Positions 1 through 8,133 of a stretch of 64,000 nucleotides of DNA are shown here, piece after piece (within the stretch, counting starts at the first letter, position 1; the number at the start of each line of letters is the position of its first letter). The DNA is taken from positions 248,001 to 312,000 of the forward strand of contig BPJE01000001.1 of the NCBI GenBank assembly GCA_026004455.1, given 5' to 3'. The notes under the pieces were generated by a model, which ran no database searches, had not been told where the DNA came from, and worked only from the letters and a program-made list of their open reading frames with translations. Source of the stretch: Patescibacteria group bacterium (lineage in GTDB: Bacteria; Patescibacteriota; Microgenomatia; UBA1406; GWC2-37-13). The translations under genes were made by a program, and so were the position numbers.

Positions 1-51
1 ATTGAAAAAGGAACCTTGCCTGGAATTGAAGCATTAAAGGACAGTCCTTAA
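1..51 (+). CDS. C-terminal end of an unidentified protein (cut by window start)
   Basis: Frame 1 is open from the first base to a TAA at 49-51 and encodes the last 16 residues of a protein, with GTLPGIEAL in the middle. It ends one base before a strong hairpin, as expected for the end of a real gene. The fragment is too short to name. Confidence 0.5.
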   Translation: MEKGTLPGIEALKDSP

Positions 52-80
52 AAGGACAGAACCTTTAAGGTTCTGTCCTT
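52..80. terminator. Bidirectional hairpin terminator
   Basis: The stretch is an almost perfect inverted repeat: a 14-base arm beginning AAGGACAGAACC is followed after one base by its exact complement. It lies between the end of the upstream plus-strand gene and the minus-strand DUF192 gene, whose TAA stop falls inside the repeat. It probably ends transcription from both sides. T-runs are short, so termination is inferred from position and symmetry. Confidence 0.65.
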
Positions 81-484
81 ATTATCTCCACTACTTGATT
101 AACTTTTTCTTTTGAACTAACAGTGACAATTTCTTCTGATTTTAAAATTGATGGCAAAAAATCTTTACCAACAACTTTTCCATCAACAAGCCAATAAATA
201 TCAAGGTCTAAATATGTATCTTGATTCCAAAAAGTTCGATAATCTTTATCAGGAAAAATAAAGACCATCCCATCTGCACCATTTAACTCTTTTTTATTTT
301 TATAAAACATTAATCCCTTTTGCCATTCTTGAGGATTTTTAGCCGTCAAAAGACTGTATTTTTTACCATTGATTTTAATCTGATAAAAATTATTTGAAGA
401 TGATTTTTTAAAAATCAAAAAAGCTAAAAATAAAATTATCAAAATTACAATTAATATTTTTTTAAACATTTTTAAATAATTCAA
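65..484 (-). CDS. DUF192 family protein, membrane-anchored
   Basis: This 139-residue protein has one hydrophobic N-terminal segment (about residues 8-26) followed by a DUF192 domain. The family's hallmarks are visible: GLMFYKNK near residue 58, DGMVFIFPD near 71, a FWNQDT motif near 86 and LDIYWLVDGKVV near 94. DUF192 proteins are small, soluble beta-rich domains of uncertain function, usually exported or membrane-tethered. The gene stands alone between the hairpin and an AT-rich spacer, with no Shine-Dalgarno in front of its ATG. The family assignment is firm; no biochemical role is claimed. Confidence 0.85.
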   Translation of the reverse strand: MNYLKMFKKILIVILIILFLAFLIFKKSSSNNFYQIKINGKKYSLLTAKNPQEWQKGLMFYKNKKELNGADGMVFIFPDKDYRTFWNQDTYLDLDIYWLVDGKVVGKDFLPSILKSEEIVTVSSKEKVNQVVEIIRTEP

Positions 485-730
485 AAAAATAAATAAAACA
501 AATCTAATTATTAAAATATTAATTAAATCAAGTAAATATTTTTATATTTTTCTTTAAATATTTTAAAACAAAAATAATAATTAAACAAAATTTAATTTCA
601 AAATGAACGAATTTTTTATAAAATAATTGATTAGTAAAAAATAATATTAATCAAAAAAACTTCAATTTATATTTATTTTTTAAAAAAAGTTATATAATCT
701 AACAATTAGGTTATCTAATTAAATTAAAAT

Positions 731-1891
731 ATGAAAAATAACAAAGCTTTACTAACAATTTTTTTAATTGTCTTTATTGATCTTATTGGTTTTGGAATTA
801 TTTTGCCGCTTTTACCTTTTATTGCCGAAAAATATCAAGCTAATCCAGCTCAAATTGGTTTTTTAACAGCCACTTATTCTTTTTTTCAACTTTTAGCGGC
901 GCCGGTTTTAGGCAGACTTTCTGATAGATACGGAAGAAAAAAAATATTAATTCTCTCTCAATTAGGAAGCGCTATTGGATATGTGCTTTTAGGAATAGCT
1001 AATAGTTTGCCAATTTTATTTTTATCAAGGATTATTGATGGTATCACTGGTGGCAACATCTCTATTGCTCAAGCATATATTGCTGATGTCACTGATAAAA
1101 AAGATCGTGCTCGCGGTATGGGCTTGATTGGAGCGGCTTTTGGATTGGGCTTTATCTTTGGCCCAGCAATCGGTGGCGCCTTGTCAAAAATCTCTTATTC
1201 TACGCCAGCATTTTTAGCAGCATTTGTATCTTTATTAACAATTATATCTACTTCTTTATTTCTTAAAGAAAAAGTTAATTTAAAAAAAGCAACTCACAGT
1301 AAAAAAACTGAGTTTAATCTTAAGGAATTTAAAAAAATTTTGCAAATTCCAAACTTTGTTATTTTAGTTTTAATTTTTTTTCTTATTAATTTAGCTTTTT
1401 CTTTAACTCAAGGCAATCTTGCTTTATGGACAGAAAAAACTTTTGGATATGATGTTTCAAAAAATGGATTTATTTTTGCTTATATTGGTATTTTAGCGGT
1501 ATTAGTCCAAGCAGCGTTTTTACCTTTTTTAATAAAAAAATTAAATGAAAGCGCTATTTTAAAAATCGCTGCTTTTAATTTATTTTTAAGTTTTTTACTG
1601 ATTTTTTTGGCAAAAAATGAAATAATATTTTATCTTGCTTTAACTTTTATGCCATTAGGTAATGGTTTAGCTAATCCGTCAATTCAAGCAATTGCTTCAG
1701 AAGATGTCAAAAAAGAAAAGTATGGTGAAACTTTGGGATTTTTACAATCAGCTGGATCACTAGGTCGAATATTAGGACCGATTATTGGTGGTGAACTTTT
1801 TTATATTTTTGGCAAAGATATCCCTTTTGGTTTTTCCGCTATTATTTTATTTATAGTATTTTTAATCACTTTAAAAGCTTTTAAAAAATAA
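731..1891 (+). CDS. MFS transporter, TetA-like drug efflux type
   Basis: A 386-residue integral membrane protein with the twelve-helix pattern of the major facilitator superfamily. The loop 2-3 signature GRLSDRYGRKK lies near residues 61-71, and the acidic GLGFIFGPAIGG stretch near helix 5 is typical of drug/proton antiporters of the TetA/multidrug group. It probably exports a small molecule in exchange for protons; the substrate cannot be told from sequence. The AT-rich spacer just upstream has TATAAT at 692-697 and a partly symmetrical stretch around 700-720 that could be a promoter and operator. Length is normal for the family. Confidence 0.85.
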   Translation: MKNNKALLTIFLIVFIDLIGFGIILPLLPFIAEKYQANPAQIGFLTATYSFFQLLAAPVLGRLSDRYGRKKILILSQLGSAIGYVLLGIANSLPILFLSRIIDGITGGNISIAQAYIADVTDKKDRARGMGLIGAAFGLGFIFGPAIGGALSKISYSTPAFLAAFVSLLTIISTSLFLKEKVNLKKATHSKKTEFNLKEFKKILQIPNFVILVLIFFLINLAFSLTQGNLALWTEKTFGYDVSKNGFIFAYIGILAVLVQAAFLPFLIKKLNESAILKIAAFNLFLSFLLIFLAKNEIIFYLALTFMPLGNGLANPSIQAIASEDVKKEKYGETLGFLQSAGSLGRILGPIIGGELFYIFGKDIPFGFSAIILFIVFLITLKAFKK

Positions 1892-2015
1892 TTGTTAAAT
1901 TATCACCATCAACAATTTTCACTACTTGATAAAAATTTTTTTTAATTTTCTCTGTAAAATTTAAATTTTTTTTGATATTATATATAAAAGCACTTTAAAA
2001 ACTTATTCCCTAGCG

Positions 2016-2053
2016 CGCTTGCTAAAGCTATCGCTTAAGGCGATTAGCAGGCG
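2016..2053 (+). repeat. GC-rich hairpin upstream of tRNA-Asn
   Basis: Two nested inverted repeats form one long hairpin: CGCTTGCTAA at 2016-2025 pairs with TTAGCAGGCG at 2044-2053, and ATCGCT pairs with GGCGAT inside it. It is markedly more GC-rich than its surroundings and ends 11 bases before the tRNA. It may be a repeat-element remnant or a processing or termination structure. Confidence 0.55.
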
Positions 2054-2064
2054 AGAAAATCAAT

Positions 2065-2137
2065 TCCCCTGTAGCTCAATTGGTAGAGCAGGTCGCTGTT
2101 AACGACAAGGTTCCAGGTTCGAGACCTGGCGGGGGAG
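2065..2137 (+). tRNA. tRNA-Asn (GTT)
   Basis: A complete cloverleaf can be folded. The acceptor TCCCCTG pairs with CGGGGGA (one G-T pair), a D arm contains GTAGCTCAATTGGTAGAGC-type sequence, the anticodon loop is CTGTTAA, and a perfect T stem CCAGG/CCTGG encloses TTCGAGA. The discriminator is G at 2137, and the CCA tail is not encoded (GCA follows). Confidence 0.95.
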
Positions 2138-2139
2138 CA

Positions 2140-2244
2140 AAAGCGAACGATTGGCGTAATTTAAGATTGTATCAAAAGATTTTAGAAGATTATAATCTAC
2201 TGGTTTATTATCATAAGTTAAATTCTGAATTTTATATAAAATAA
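2140..2244 (+). pseudogene. Open C-terminal coding fragment abutting the 3' end of tRNA-Asn
   Basis: From the end of the tRNA the frame stays open for 34 codons to TAA at 2242-2244. It encodes a protein-like, charged and aromatic sequence containing NDWRNLRLYQKILEDYN and LVYYHKLNSEF. There is no start codon. The composition looks like a genuine protein tail rather than AT-rich spacer. It may be the leftover end of a gene brought in by recombination at the tRNA. The family is not recognised. Confidence 0.4.
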
Positions 2245-2254
2245 AAAACAGATT

Positions 2255-2728
2255 TTATTTTAAATATTTCTTATATTTTCCAAAACAAAGTCGTGGTCCA
2301 AAACCTAAAGGATGAAGCTTTTTAATTGAAGTAATTAAAATCTTATTTTTATCTGAATCAGAGACTAAAATTTTTATATCCTCTTTTGTTAATTCAGCAA
2401 ATTCCCAAAGAAGTTGTCTACAAATTCCACACGGACCTGAATGAATTTTTACCTTAAAATAATCACTTTTGGAAATAATAGCTATTTTTTTGATATTATA
2501 TTCACCAGCAGTTACCATTTGAGAAATAGCTGATCGCTCAGCACATATTCCTCCATAAGCACAAGTATTAATATTTACCCCTCGATAAATGTTTCCTTTT
2601 TTTGTTAACAAAGAACAGCCTACATAAAATTGTGAATAAGGATCATAAGCATTTTTTAGAATTTTTTCTGCTTCATTAACTAAATTTTGATCTTGTTTTG
2701 AAAGTTTGTTAAATAGAATTTTTGTCAT
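2255..2728 (-). CDS. cdd: Cytidine deaminase
   Basis: A 157-residue member of the tetrameric cytidine deaminase family, which hydrolyses cytidine or deoxycytidine to uridine for pyrimidine salvage. The zinc site is intact: Cys62 and the catalytic Glu64 lie in ICAERSA, and Cys100 and Cys103 in GPCGICRQ. Substrate-binding residues are suggested by FYVGCSL near residue 34 and NINTCAYGG near 52. Length is slightly above the usual 130-140 residues because of a longer C-terminus. It stands alone, with no Shine-Dalgarno in front of its ATG. The assignment is secure. Confidence 0.93.
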   Translation of the reverse strand: MTKILFNKLSKQDQNLVNEAEKILKNAYDPYSQFYVGCSLLTKKGNIYRGVNINTCAYGGICAERSAISQMVTAGEYNIKKIAIISKSDYFKVKIHSGPCGICRQLLWEFAELTKEDIKILVSDSDKNKILITSIKKLHPLGFGPRLCFGKYKKYLK

Positions 2729-2819
2729 ATTAAAACAAAAAATTTTGTTTAAAAAAAGTTATTTTTATTTTTAAAATAATTATCAATTATTAAAATTCAT
2801 TTTTAACTTTATTTAAATT

Positions 2820-4262
2820 TTATTTACTTTCTTGAAATGTCTTTGTTAATTCTTCTAAAGATGAATAAGTATTTACTCCATCAGGTATATCTCCATTTTC
2901 CCTCGACATAATAACATTAGAGGTTGATCCCTCAGCTCCAGTATTTATAATTTGTAATGATTTTATGTTTTCATTTCCTTGACTATTTCTTATACAAGTT
3001 AGTGTTTCTAGAATACCAGCAGTTATTCTATAAGAAGAAGGAGTTTTTTCAGATTCATGAGTTTGGTTTAAAACAAAAGTTAATACTTGTTCTCCACTTT
3101 CAGTTTCAGCTAAAATCATCCAAGTAACATCTTTGGTCGTAGAAAATTTTGAGTGCAATGAATCTTCTAAATTATTAAGTAATAAATTAATCTTTTCATT
3201 TAAAATTGGATTTTGAGAATCTTGTAAGAGTTTCTGTAAATTATTAATCATATCAAGTTGATTATTATTCATTTCTGTTGCATTAGCGATTTGCACAATA
3301 ATGCCATCAGATGGAGGATTCTCTAATATTTCTGAAAACTGTTTTCCCCTAAGTGTTTTTATTTTCTCATTTTTAAAAAGTAAGAAAACCGGAGAATAAT
3401 CTTGTTCGATTGTTAAATCCCCTGAATAATCTGAATGCTTTGTAATATTTCTGTCTTTTATTTCATAAATTCCTGTTGCAGGCATAGCATAATTACTAGG
3501 AACAAGTAGACTGTAAAAAAAAGACTCGTTTTTTATTTTTTCATAATCCAAATCAAAAATATTTGCTGGTTTAAGCCAACCGGCTCCAAATATCAGTCTT
3601 ATTCCTTGCTTAATTTCTATACCCAATGCATTTGTATGAGATCTATAAGGATCAGTTCCCAAATAGAATAAATTTTCTTTAGTTCTTTTTGTGGGATCTG
3701 GTTCAAGTAAATATATATTTGGAGAAGCAGAAGTTCCTACTGTTTGCCAAGGAAGTTTAAGTTTAAATTCTGTATTTTTTAAGGGAATTGTTAAGGTGTT
3801 AAAATGATGCCCATTAATATTGTCTTTATAAGTTCTTATATTAAAATCTGGAGGCACCCATTCAGGAATATTAATATTATTATCTTTTTCTTTTATTATC
3901 GCTTCACTAAAAACAATATTTTTAGGAAAATCTTTGGAAAAAACATCTCTCACGCCTTCTTCTAAATAATAAATCATGTTTTTTGGAAAATCGCTTGGAA
4001 TTCTTAAAGACATTTTAGACAAACGCTCAATAATATAATTAATATTAGGATTAGAATCTTCTAATGGTAATTCTTGAATATGTGCTATAGTACGAATTAA
4101 TGTTATACCAGCAACTGTATCTTCAAAATTTTTTCTACCTGTAACTGGATCAACGGATGTTGTCATACAGTTTAATTGGTATAAGCCCATCATAGCAACT
4201 GTTAATAATATAAAATGTTTTAAATAATCCATTTTTAGTTTTATTCTTTCTGGCATTCTCAT
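2820..4262 (-). CDS. Hypothetical protein with N-terminal membrane segment
   Basis: A 480-residue protein I do not recognise. A hydrophobic segment lies at about residues 14-32 and is followed by NCMTTS, so a membrane anchor or signal peptide is likely; the Cys is not in a canonical lipobox. The start may be the ATG of MDYLKH, ten residues further in. The rest is soluble, rich in Asn, Glu and Pro, with Trp-containing segments but no metal or nucleotide motif that I can see. AT-rich spacers of about 90 and 180 bases flank it. It is probably lineage-specific and outside the cytoplasm. Confidence 0.6.
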   Translation of the reverse strand: MRMPERIKLKMDYLKHFILLTVAMMGLYQLNCMTTSVDPVTGRKNFEDTVAGITLIRTIAHIQELPLEDSNPNINYIIERLSKMSLRIPSDFPKNMIYYLEEGVRDVFSKDFPKNIVFSEAIIKEKDNNINIPEWVPPDFNIRTYKDNINGHHFNTLTIPLKNTEFKLKLPWQTVGTSASPNIYLLEPDPTKRTKENLFYLGTDPYRSHTNALGIEIKQGIRLIFGAGWLKPANIFDLDYEKIKNESFFYSLLVPSNYAMPATGIYEIKDRNITKHSDYSGDLTIEQDYSPVFLLFKNEKIKTLRGKQFSEILENPPSDGIIVQIANATEMNNNQLDMINNLQKLLQDSQNPILNEKINLLLNNLEDSLHSKFSTTKDVTWMILAETESGEQVLTFVLNQTHESEKTPSSYRITAGILETLTCIRNSQGNENIKSLQIINTGAEGSTSNVIMSRENGDIPDGVNTYSSLEELTKTFQESK

Positions 4263-4444
4263 AGAAAATAATTCAAAAATTTGAATTAATTATTAAAAAC
4301 AATGTATAAAAATTTTTATAAATATTTTTAGATGTTTTTATATAATAACATATTTTATATAATTTTTATAAAATTATTGAACCATATAAAAAATATTATT
4401 TATTTTTTAAACAAAAACATAAAATCAATCATTAAATAAATCAG

Positions 4445-5359
4445 TTATTTTACAAATCTTTCAAAATATAAAAACTTTTGATACATATATGAACTTGTTA
4501 TTTTTTTGAAAATATTTTTTTCTGCTAAATCAGTAAAATAATTTGCCACATCAGAAAGACAAGAAAAACAAATCCAGTAATATAAATCATTATTAAGTTT
4601 TATTTTATTTTTAGCTACCTGATTGTAACTTTCAAAAAAAACATTAAAAATATCTTCCCAGTGTTTTTTTGCCCCATCTGGAAAAGACCACTCACAAAGA
4701 GAATGAGCCAGATCTTTTATTGCTGGACCTTTACAAGACCAATCAAAATCAAGAATCGCAGATACTTTATCACCCTTATAGAGAATGTTTCCAGGTCGAT
4801 AATCATTGTGGATTAAATATTTATTGTTTTTATTTTTATTTACCCAGGTTTTATAAAATTCAAGCTCATTTATAAATTTATCTCCGCCCTCTGAAAATTT
4901 AATAAATTTATCTTTTATTTTTAAAGCACGATTAATTTCAGTAAAAATATTTCTTTTTCTAGCAATTTTAATATCTGCGACATAACTAACATTATGAATG
5001 TTAGCCAATTCAAATGCAGCATTTTTTACTTTTTCTAAATCTGGTTTTTTATCATAACTTATTTCTAAAGATTTACCTTCAATAAATTTAAATATCACAA
5101 TAACTGATTTTCTAAAGGTAAAAAAAGTTTTATTATCAACTGTTTTTATTATTTGCGCAACAGGTATATTTTGTTTTGATAAATAATCTAACCAAGTGAT
5201 TTCAAACAAAATATCTTTTCTTAAATCTCTTTTACTAATTCTTGCTATATATTTTTTATGATTATCTTTTATTAGATAAACTTTATTATCAGGACTTTCT
5301 CTTATAAGTTTAAAATTAGTTACACTTATATTGTATTTGTCTCTAATTTTTTTTATCAT
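4445..5359 (-). CDS. Phosphotransferase of the APH/homoserine kinase II/choline kinase fold
   Basis: A 304-residue protein kinase-like small-molecule phosphotransferase. The catalytic loop LIHNDYRPGNILY (Asp and Asn near residues 184-190) and the metal-binding ILDFDWSCKGP (near 207) are both present, as in aminoglycoside phosphotransferases and homoserine or choline kinases. The N-lobe has the expected Lys in KKYIARISKRD. The substrate is unknown; a hydroxylated amino acid, amine or sugar is plausible. It is divergent from the next gene, with only about 10 bases between the starts. The fold assignment is firm, the specificity is not. Confidence 0.8.
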   Translation of the reverse strand: MIKKIRDKYNISVTNFKLIRESPDNKVYLIKDNHKKYIARISKRDLRKDILFEITWLDYLSKQNIPVAQIIKTVDNKTFFTFRKSVIVIFKFIEGKSLEISYDKKPDLEKVKNAAFELANIHNVSYVADIKIARKRNIFTEINRALKIKDKFIKFSEGGDKFINELEFYKTWVNKNKNNKYLIHNDYRPGNILYKGDKVSAILDFDWSCKGPAIKDLAHSLCEWSFPDGAKKHWEDIFNVFFESYNQVAKNKIKLNNDLYYWICFSCLSDVANYFTDLAEKNIFKKITSSYMYQKFLYFERFVK

Positions 5360-5368
5360 AATATTATT

Positions 5369-6079
5369 TTGTATAAATTAATTATACCAATAAAAATACA
5401 TAAAATAAAAATTAATTTAAAAATAGTTTTTTCAGGTGTTTTTTTGGTTATACTTCTCTACTTTTTATTTTCATTTTTCTACACTCAATACAAATACTCT
5501 TTAATTAAAAAGTTAAATCCTAATGTACAAATTAGTTATTTTAAAAAATATTTAGGAGAGCCTGTTATCATCAATTTTTCAAAAAATAATCAACAAAAAG
5601 AATATATTTTTATTAATAAACATTTTTATACTCAAGCAATAACTGATAAAAATGATAAAGTTTTAGGTTTTTTTATTACCTTAAAGGACAAAAATTTTAA
5701 TCCTCAAATTAAAAATCAAGTTTTCCAAATCACTCTTGGTAAATCAACCTTATATGATATTGCCAAAAACTATCAACCAGAAAAATGTCTTGGTTTTTTA
5801 GGTAATACTGCGAGAAATTATTATCTTGAAGAATACTATTTTGGAAGAGTGGGAAAATATTTAAAATATGTTTTTGGCTATAATGATGCTGGATTTTATA
5901 ATGAAAAAAACAATCTTTCTTTTTTAATCGGCAAAACAAAAAATAATGACAATTTATGCGAAAATCTAAAAAACAAAAACACAAAAAATATCATTATTAA
6001 TACTTATGGTGTATTAATGGATAACAATCTAGAATTTGAATACGCAGTAGATAAAAATACTCTAGATTTTGATTTTTAA
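5369..6079 (+). CDS. Hypothetical single-pass membrane protein
   Basis: A protein of about 236 residues, not recognised, with one strong membrane segment (about residues 20-42) and a soluble remainder rich in Lys, Asn and Tyr. A conserved-looking stretch YYLEEYYFGRVGKYLKYVFG sits in the middle. The start is uncertain: the reading begins at a TTG at 5369, there is no ATG before the membrane segment, and no ribosome-binding site is visible. The divergent kinase-like gene starts at 5359. A clear terminator follows the stop. Confidence 0.6.
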   Translation: MYKLIIPIKIHKIKINLKIVFSGVFLVILLYFLFSFFYTQYKYSLIKKLNPNVQISYFKKYLGEPVIINFSKNNQQKEYIFINKHFYTQAITDKNDKVLGFFITLKDKNFNPQIKNQVFQITLGKSTLYDIAKNYQPEKCLGFLGNTARNYYLEEYYFGRVGKYLKYVFGYNDAGFYNEKNNLSFLIGKTKNNDNLCENLKNKNTKNIIINTYGVLMDNNLEFEYAVDKNTLDFDF

Positions 6080-6092
6080 CATAAAAAAATAT

Positions 6093-6114
6093 CCCGCCTA
6101 AGATGGCGGGTTTT
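6093..6114 (+). terminator. Rho-independent terminator after the membrane-protein gene
   Basis: CCCGCC pairs with GGCGGG across a six-base loop and is followed by TTTT. It lies 14 bases after the stop codon at 6079. A near-identical CCCGCC/GGCGGG hairpin recurs at 38554-38571. Confidence 0.75.
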
Positions 6115-6124
6115 AAAAAAGTTT

Positions 6125-6152
6125 AAAAAATCATCTTCCCGCTTGGGAAGAT
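6125..6152 (-). terminator. Rho-independent terminator after hsp20
   Basis: ATCTTCCC at 6133-6140 pairs perfectly with GGGAAGAT at 6145-6152 over a four-base loop. Read on the minus strand, the stem is followed by GATTTTTT, a good T-tract. It lies just downstream of the hsp20 stop. Confidence 0.8.
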
Positions 6153-6166
6153 TAAAAAATTTTAAT

Positions 6167-6586
6167 TTATTTAGTTTTAACAGGAATTCTTTTTGGTTTA
6201 GCTGCCTCAGCGATTTTCGCAGTAATTGTCACAACACCATTCTCTACTTTTGCCTCTAAAGTTTTTTCATCAACTGCTCGAGGCAAAGTAGTGGTGTAAT
6301 CAAATGAGGCAACTCGATCCATTCGGTAAACAACTTTTCTTTTTTCTTTTTCCTCTTTTTTCTCTTCCACTTTAGCTCTAATTCGAAGTACTCCATCCTC
6401 AAAAGTGACATCAACTTTATCTGCAGGCACTCCTGGAACAGCAGCTTTAACAACGACTTGATCATCTTCTTCATAGACATCAAGTCCTTCAGTCATTGTT
6501 AATTCTGGTAGATCCTCTTCATCTTCCCAAGCAAAAAATGGTTTTAAAAAAGAGCGAGTAAATGGATCAAATCTCACTATGGCCAT
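6167..6586 (-). CDS. Small heat-shock protein Hsp20 (alpha-crystallin family)
   Basis: A 139-residue ATP-independent chaperone that holds unfolding proteins. The alpha-crystallin domain runs from about residue 30 to 122 (VYEEDDQVVVKAAVPGV at its start, an acidic/basic EEKKEEKEKRK hinge in the middle). The C-terminal tail carries KRIPVK, the I-x-V anchor used for oligomer assembly. The gene has one of the few excellent Shine-Dalgarno sequences in the window (AAAGGAGGTGA, ending about 6 bases before ATG). Upstream lie a TTGACA/TATACT promoter and two CIRCE-like repeats, so heat-shock control by HrcA is likely. A terminator follows, making it monocistronic. Confidence 0.95.
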   Translation of the reverse strand: MAIVRFDPFTRSFLKPFFAWEDEEDLPELTMTEGLDVYEEDDQVVVKAAVPGVPADKVDVTFEDGVLRIRAKVEEKKEEKEKRKVVYRMDRVASFDYTTTLPRAVDEKTLEAKVENGVVTITAKIAEAAKPKRIPVKTK

Positions 6587-6609
6587 ATCTATTCACCTCC
6601 TTTCATTTT

Positions 6610-6636
6610 TTAGCAAACTTATAATAAGATTGCTAA
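6610..6636 (-). promoter_or_regulatory. CIRCE-like operator, promoter-proximal copy
   Basis: A 27-base 9-9-9 inverted repeat. The arms read TTAGCAAAC and GATTGCTAA on the plus strand and match as complements at 8 of 9 positions. The outer hexamers TTAGCA/TGCTAA equal those of the HrcA operator CIRCE (TTAGCACTC-N9-GAGTGCTAA). It lies between the promoter and the hsp20 start codon. Confidence 0.75.
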
Positions 6637-6640
6637 TATA

Positions 6641-6667
6641 TTAGCAGTATAATATAAAGTCTGCTAA
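6641..6667 (-). promoter_or_regulatory. CIRCE-like operator overlapping the promoter
   Basis: A second 27-base 9-9-9 inverted repeat with arms TTAGCAGTA and GTCTGCTAA, complementary at 7 of 9 positions and again with the CIRCE hexamers. It covers the -10 box and the spacer of the hsp20 promoter, where bound repressor would block polymerase. The two copies are four bases apart. Confidence 0.75.
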
Positions 6668-6675
6668 TTTGTCAA
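6646..6675 (-). promoter_or_regulatory. hsp20 promoter
   Basis: On the minus strand a perfect -35 TTGACA (6670-6675) is followed after 18 bases by TATACT (6646-6651). The position about 60 bases before the hsp20 ATG and the overlapping operators support it. Confidence 0.75.
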
Positions 6676-6682
6676 GAGGTAA

Positions 6683-7261
6683 TTAAAATGGTAGTGTTAA
6701 TGGAGTATCGTTTTTACTGTTGTCTTCTAAATATTTTTTCCAATTAACTTTTATTGCTAATTTACCATTTGGAGTAGGATAATAAATTTCATTATATTTC
6801 ACTCCAAAATCAAAAAGCTCTTTAGTTAGCATCACATCATCAGTACAATATTTTTTAAGTTGATCAATCTTTCCTTCTTTATACAAATTAATTGCCTCAA
6901 GTCCAGAACCAGACTTTTTTTTATTTAAAGTCGCCAGAACAATCTCATTTAAGGCAATTCGTCGACCAACTTTTTCTTTAATATCCTCTAAAATATCAAA
7001 AGTTTTAAAGTGATTTAAATTTCCAGGGTAATAAGCTTGCAAAACCTCAAGATCAAAACTTTTTATATTAAAACCAATTATGTATGAGGCTTTTTCAAGA
7101 AAGGAAAAAATTTTATTGATTTCTTTTTCTTCAAAAGAAAAAGTTTTTGCACTGGCATAATCAAAAATAACCGCAACACTAATCTCTAATTTTTTTGGAT
7201 CAGAAAACTCTCTAAATGAATATTTTGTTTCCACATCAAGAACTACGGGAAAATTTTTCAT
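6683..7261 (-). CDS. RNase H-like 3'-5' exonuclease (YprB/DnaQ-like)
   Basis: A 192-residue exonuclease-fold protein. Motif I is LDVETK with Asp9 and Glu11, motif II is FNIKSFD near residue 80, and motif III is YCTDDVMLTKELF near 138, with the Asp of a YxxxD-type signature. This is the pattern of the RNase_H_2/YprB family and of predicted single-domain DEDD exonucleases in Patescibacteria. I chose the ATG at 7261 rather than the upstream one at 7297. It starts right at the conserved core and right after the preceding stop, whereas the longer reading would overlap the upstream gene. Nucleic-acid cleavage is inferred from the fold. Confidence 0.7.
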   Translation of the reverse strand: MKNFPVVLDVETKYSFREFSDPKKLEISVAVIFDYASAKTFSFEEKEINKIFSFLEKASYIIGFNIKSFDLEVLQAYYPGNLNHFKTFDILEDIKEKVGRRIALNEIVLATLNKKKSGSGLEAINLYKEGKIDQLKKYCTDDVMLTKELFDFGVKYNEIYYPTPNGKLAIKVNWKKYLEDNSKNDTPLTLPF

Positions 7262-7262
7262 A

Positions 7263-7661
7263 TTAATTTTTTTTGTTTTCAGATTTATAAATTTCAACTT
7301 CTAAAATATTTATGTTATCAAAGTTGTTTTGGATTTTTGAAACAGGAATTTTATTTAGTTTTTCTTGATAATTATTACATATTTGAGTAAAAAACTGAAA
7401 AAATCTTTCTTTTTCCTCATCGTTTTGAAAATCATTAATTTTTTTCATAAAAAACTCGTCTAACTTTCCCAAACTCCACAAAATCTCAACAAATTTTTTA
7501 TTTTGAAAATCAAAATTTATTAACGACCCTTGAATTGGCTTTAATCTAAACTTCATCATTTTTATTTGGGTAAACATCTCTTCAAACGAAGGTTTTTTTT
7601 CTAAAGATTTTTGAAATTGTATTAGCTCTTCAATAATATCTTGAGTTTTTTTTCTTCTCAT
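7263..7661 (-). CDS. Hypothetical helical protein
   Basis: A 132-residue, Lys- and Phe-rich, apparently all-helical protein that I do not recognise. It begins with a basic MRRKKTQDII segment and has no membrane segment or cysteine motif. Its stop is directly followed by the start of the exonuclease-like gene, so the two are probably co-transcribed and possibly functionally linked. It is divergent from the yqeY-like gene 17 bases away. Confidence 0.6.
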   Translation of the reverse strand: MRRKKTQDIIEELIQFQKSLEKKPSFEEMFTQIKMMKFRLKPIQGSLINFDFQNKKFVEILWSLGKLDEFFMKKINDFQNDEEKERFFQFFTQICNNYQEKLNKIPVSKIQNNFDNINILEVEIYKSENKKN

Positions 7662-7677
7662 AGGTTATAATTATTAT

Positions 7678-8133
7678 ATGTTAAAACAAAAAATACAAGA
7701 GGACCAAATTCAAGCATTAAAATCAGGCGATAAAGACAGGCTTGATGTTTTAAGATTTATTCTTTCTCAAATTAAAAATAAAGAGATTGATAAAAATCAA
7801 CCATCTGGTGGAGAGTTAACAGATGAAGAGGTAATTTTAGTTTTAAAAAAAATCGCTAAAGAGTTAAAAGAGTCAATTGAGGCTTTTAAAAAAGGAGGAA
7901 GAGAAGATTTGGTTAAAGAAAATGAAAAACAATTAGCAGTTGTTAATCAATATTTACCAAAAGAATTATCTGATTGGCAATTACAACAAGCAATTGAAAA
8001 AATAATTGCCGACAACAAAGATATTTTTGAAAAAAATCCAAAAGCAATCATTGGTATTTGTATGAAGAGTCTTCGCGCTCAAGCTGATTCCTCAAGAATT
8101 ATGAAAATTTTATCAACATATGTCAAAAATTAA
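7678..8133 (+). CDS. YqeY/GatB-domain protein
   Basis: A 151-residue protein matching the YqeY family, which resembles the tRNA-binding tail domain of GatB/GatE amidotransferase subunits. Typical features are the N-terminal LKSGDKDRLDVLRFILSQIKNKEID and the C-terminal PKAIIGICMKSLRAQAD helix-loop region. Length is normal for the family (about 150). YqeY's exact function is not established; a role related to tRNA or amidation is inferred from the fold. It overlaps the next gene by 14 bases, indicating translational coupling. Confidence 0.88.
   Translation: MLKQKIQEDQIQALKSGDKDRLDVLRFILSQIKNKEIDKNQPSGGELTDEEVILVLKKIAKELKESIEAFKKGGREDLVKENEKQLAVVNQYLPKELSDWQLQQAIEKIIADNKDIFEKNPKAIIGICMKSLRAQADSSRIMKILSTYVKN

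Noticed and set aside
4669-4875. Plus-strand 68-codon frame opposite the phosphotransferase
   Set aside because: It is antisense to the conserved catalytic loop of an intact gene and has no protein-like features of its own.
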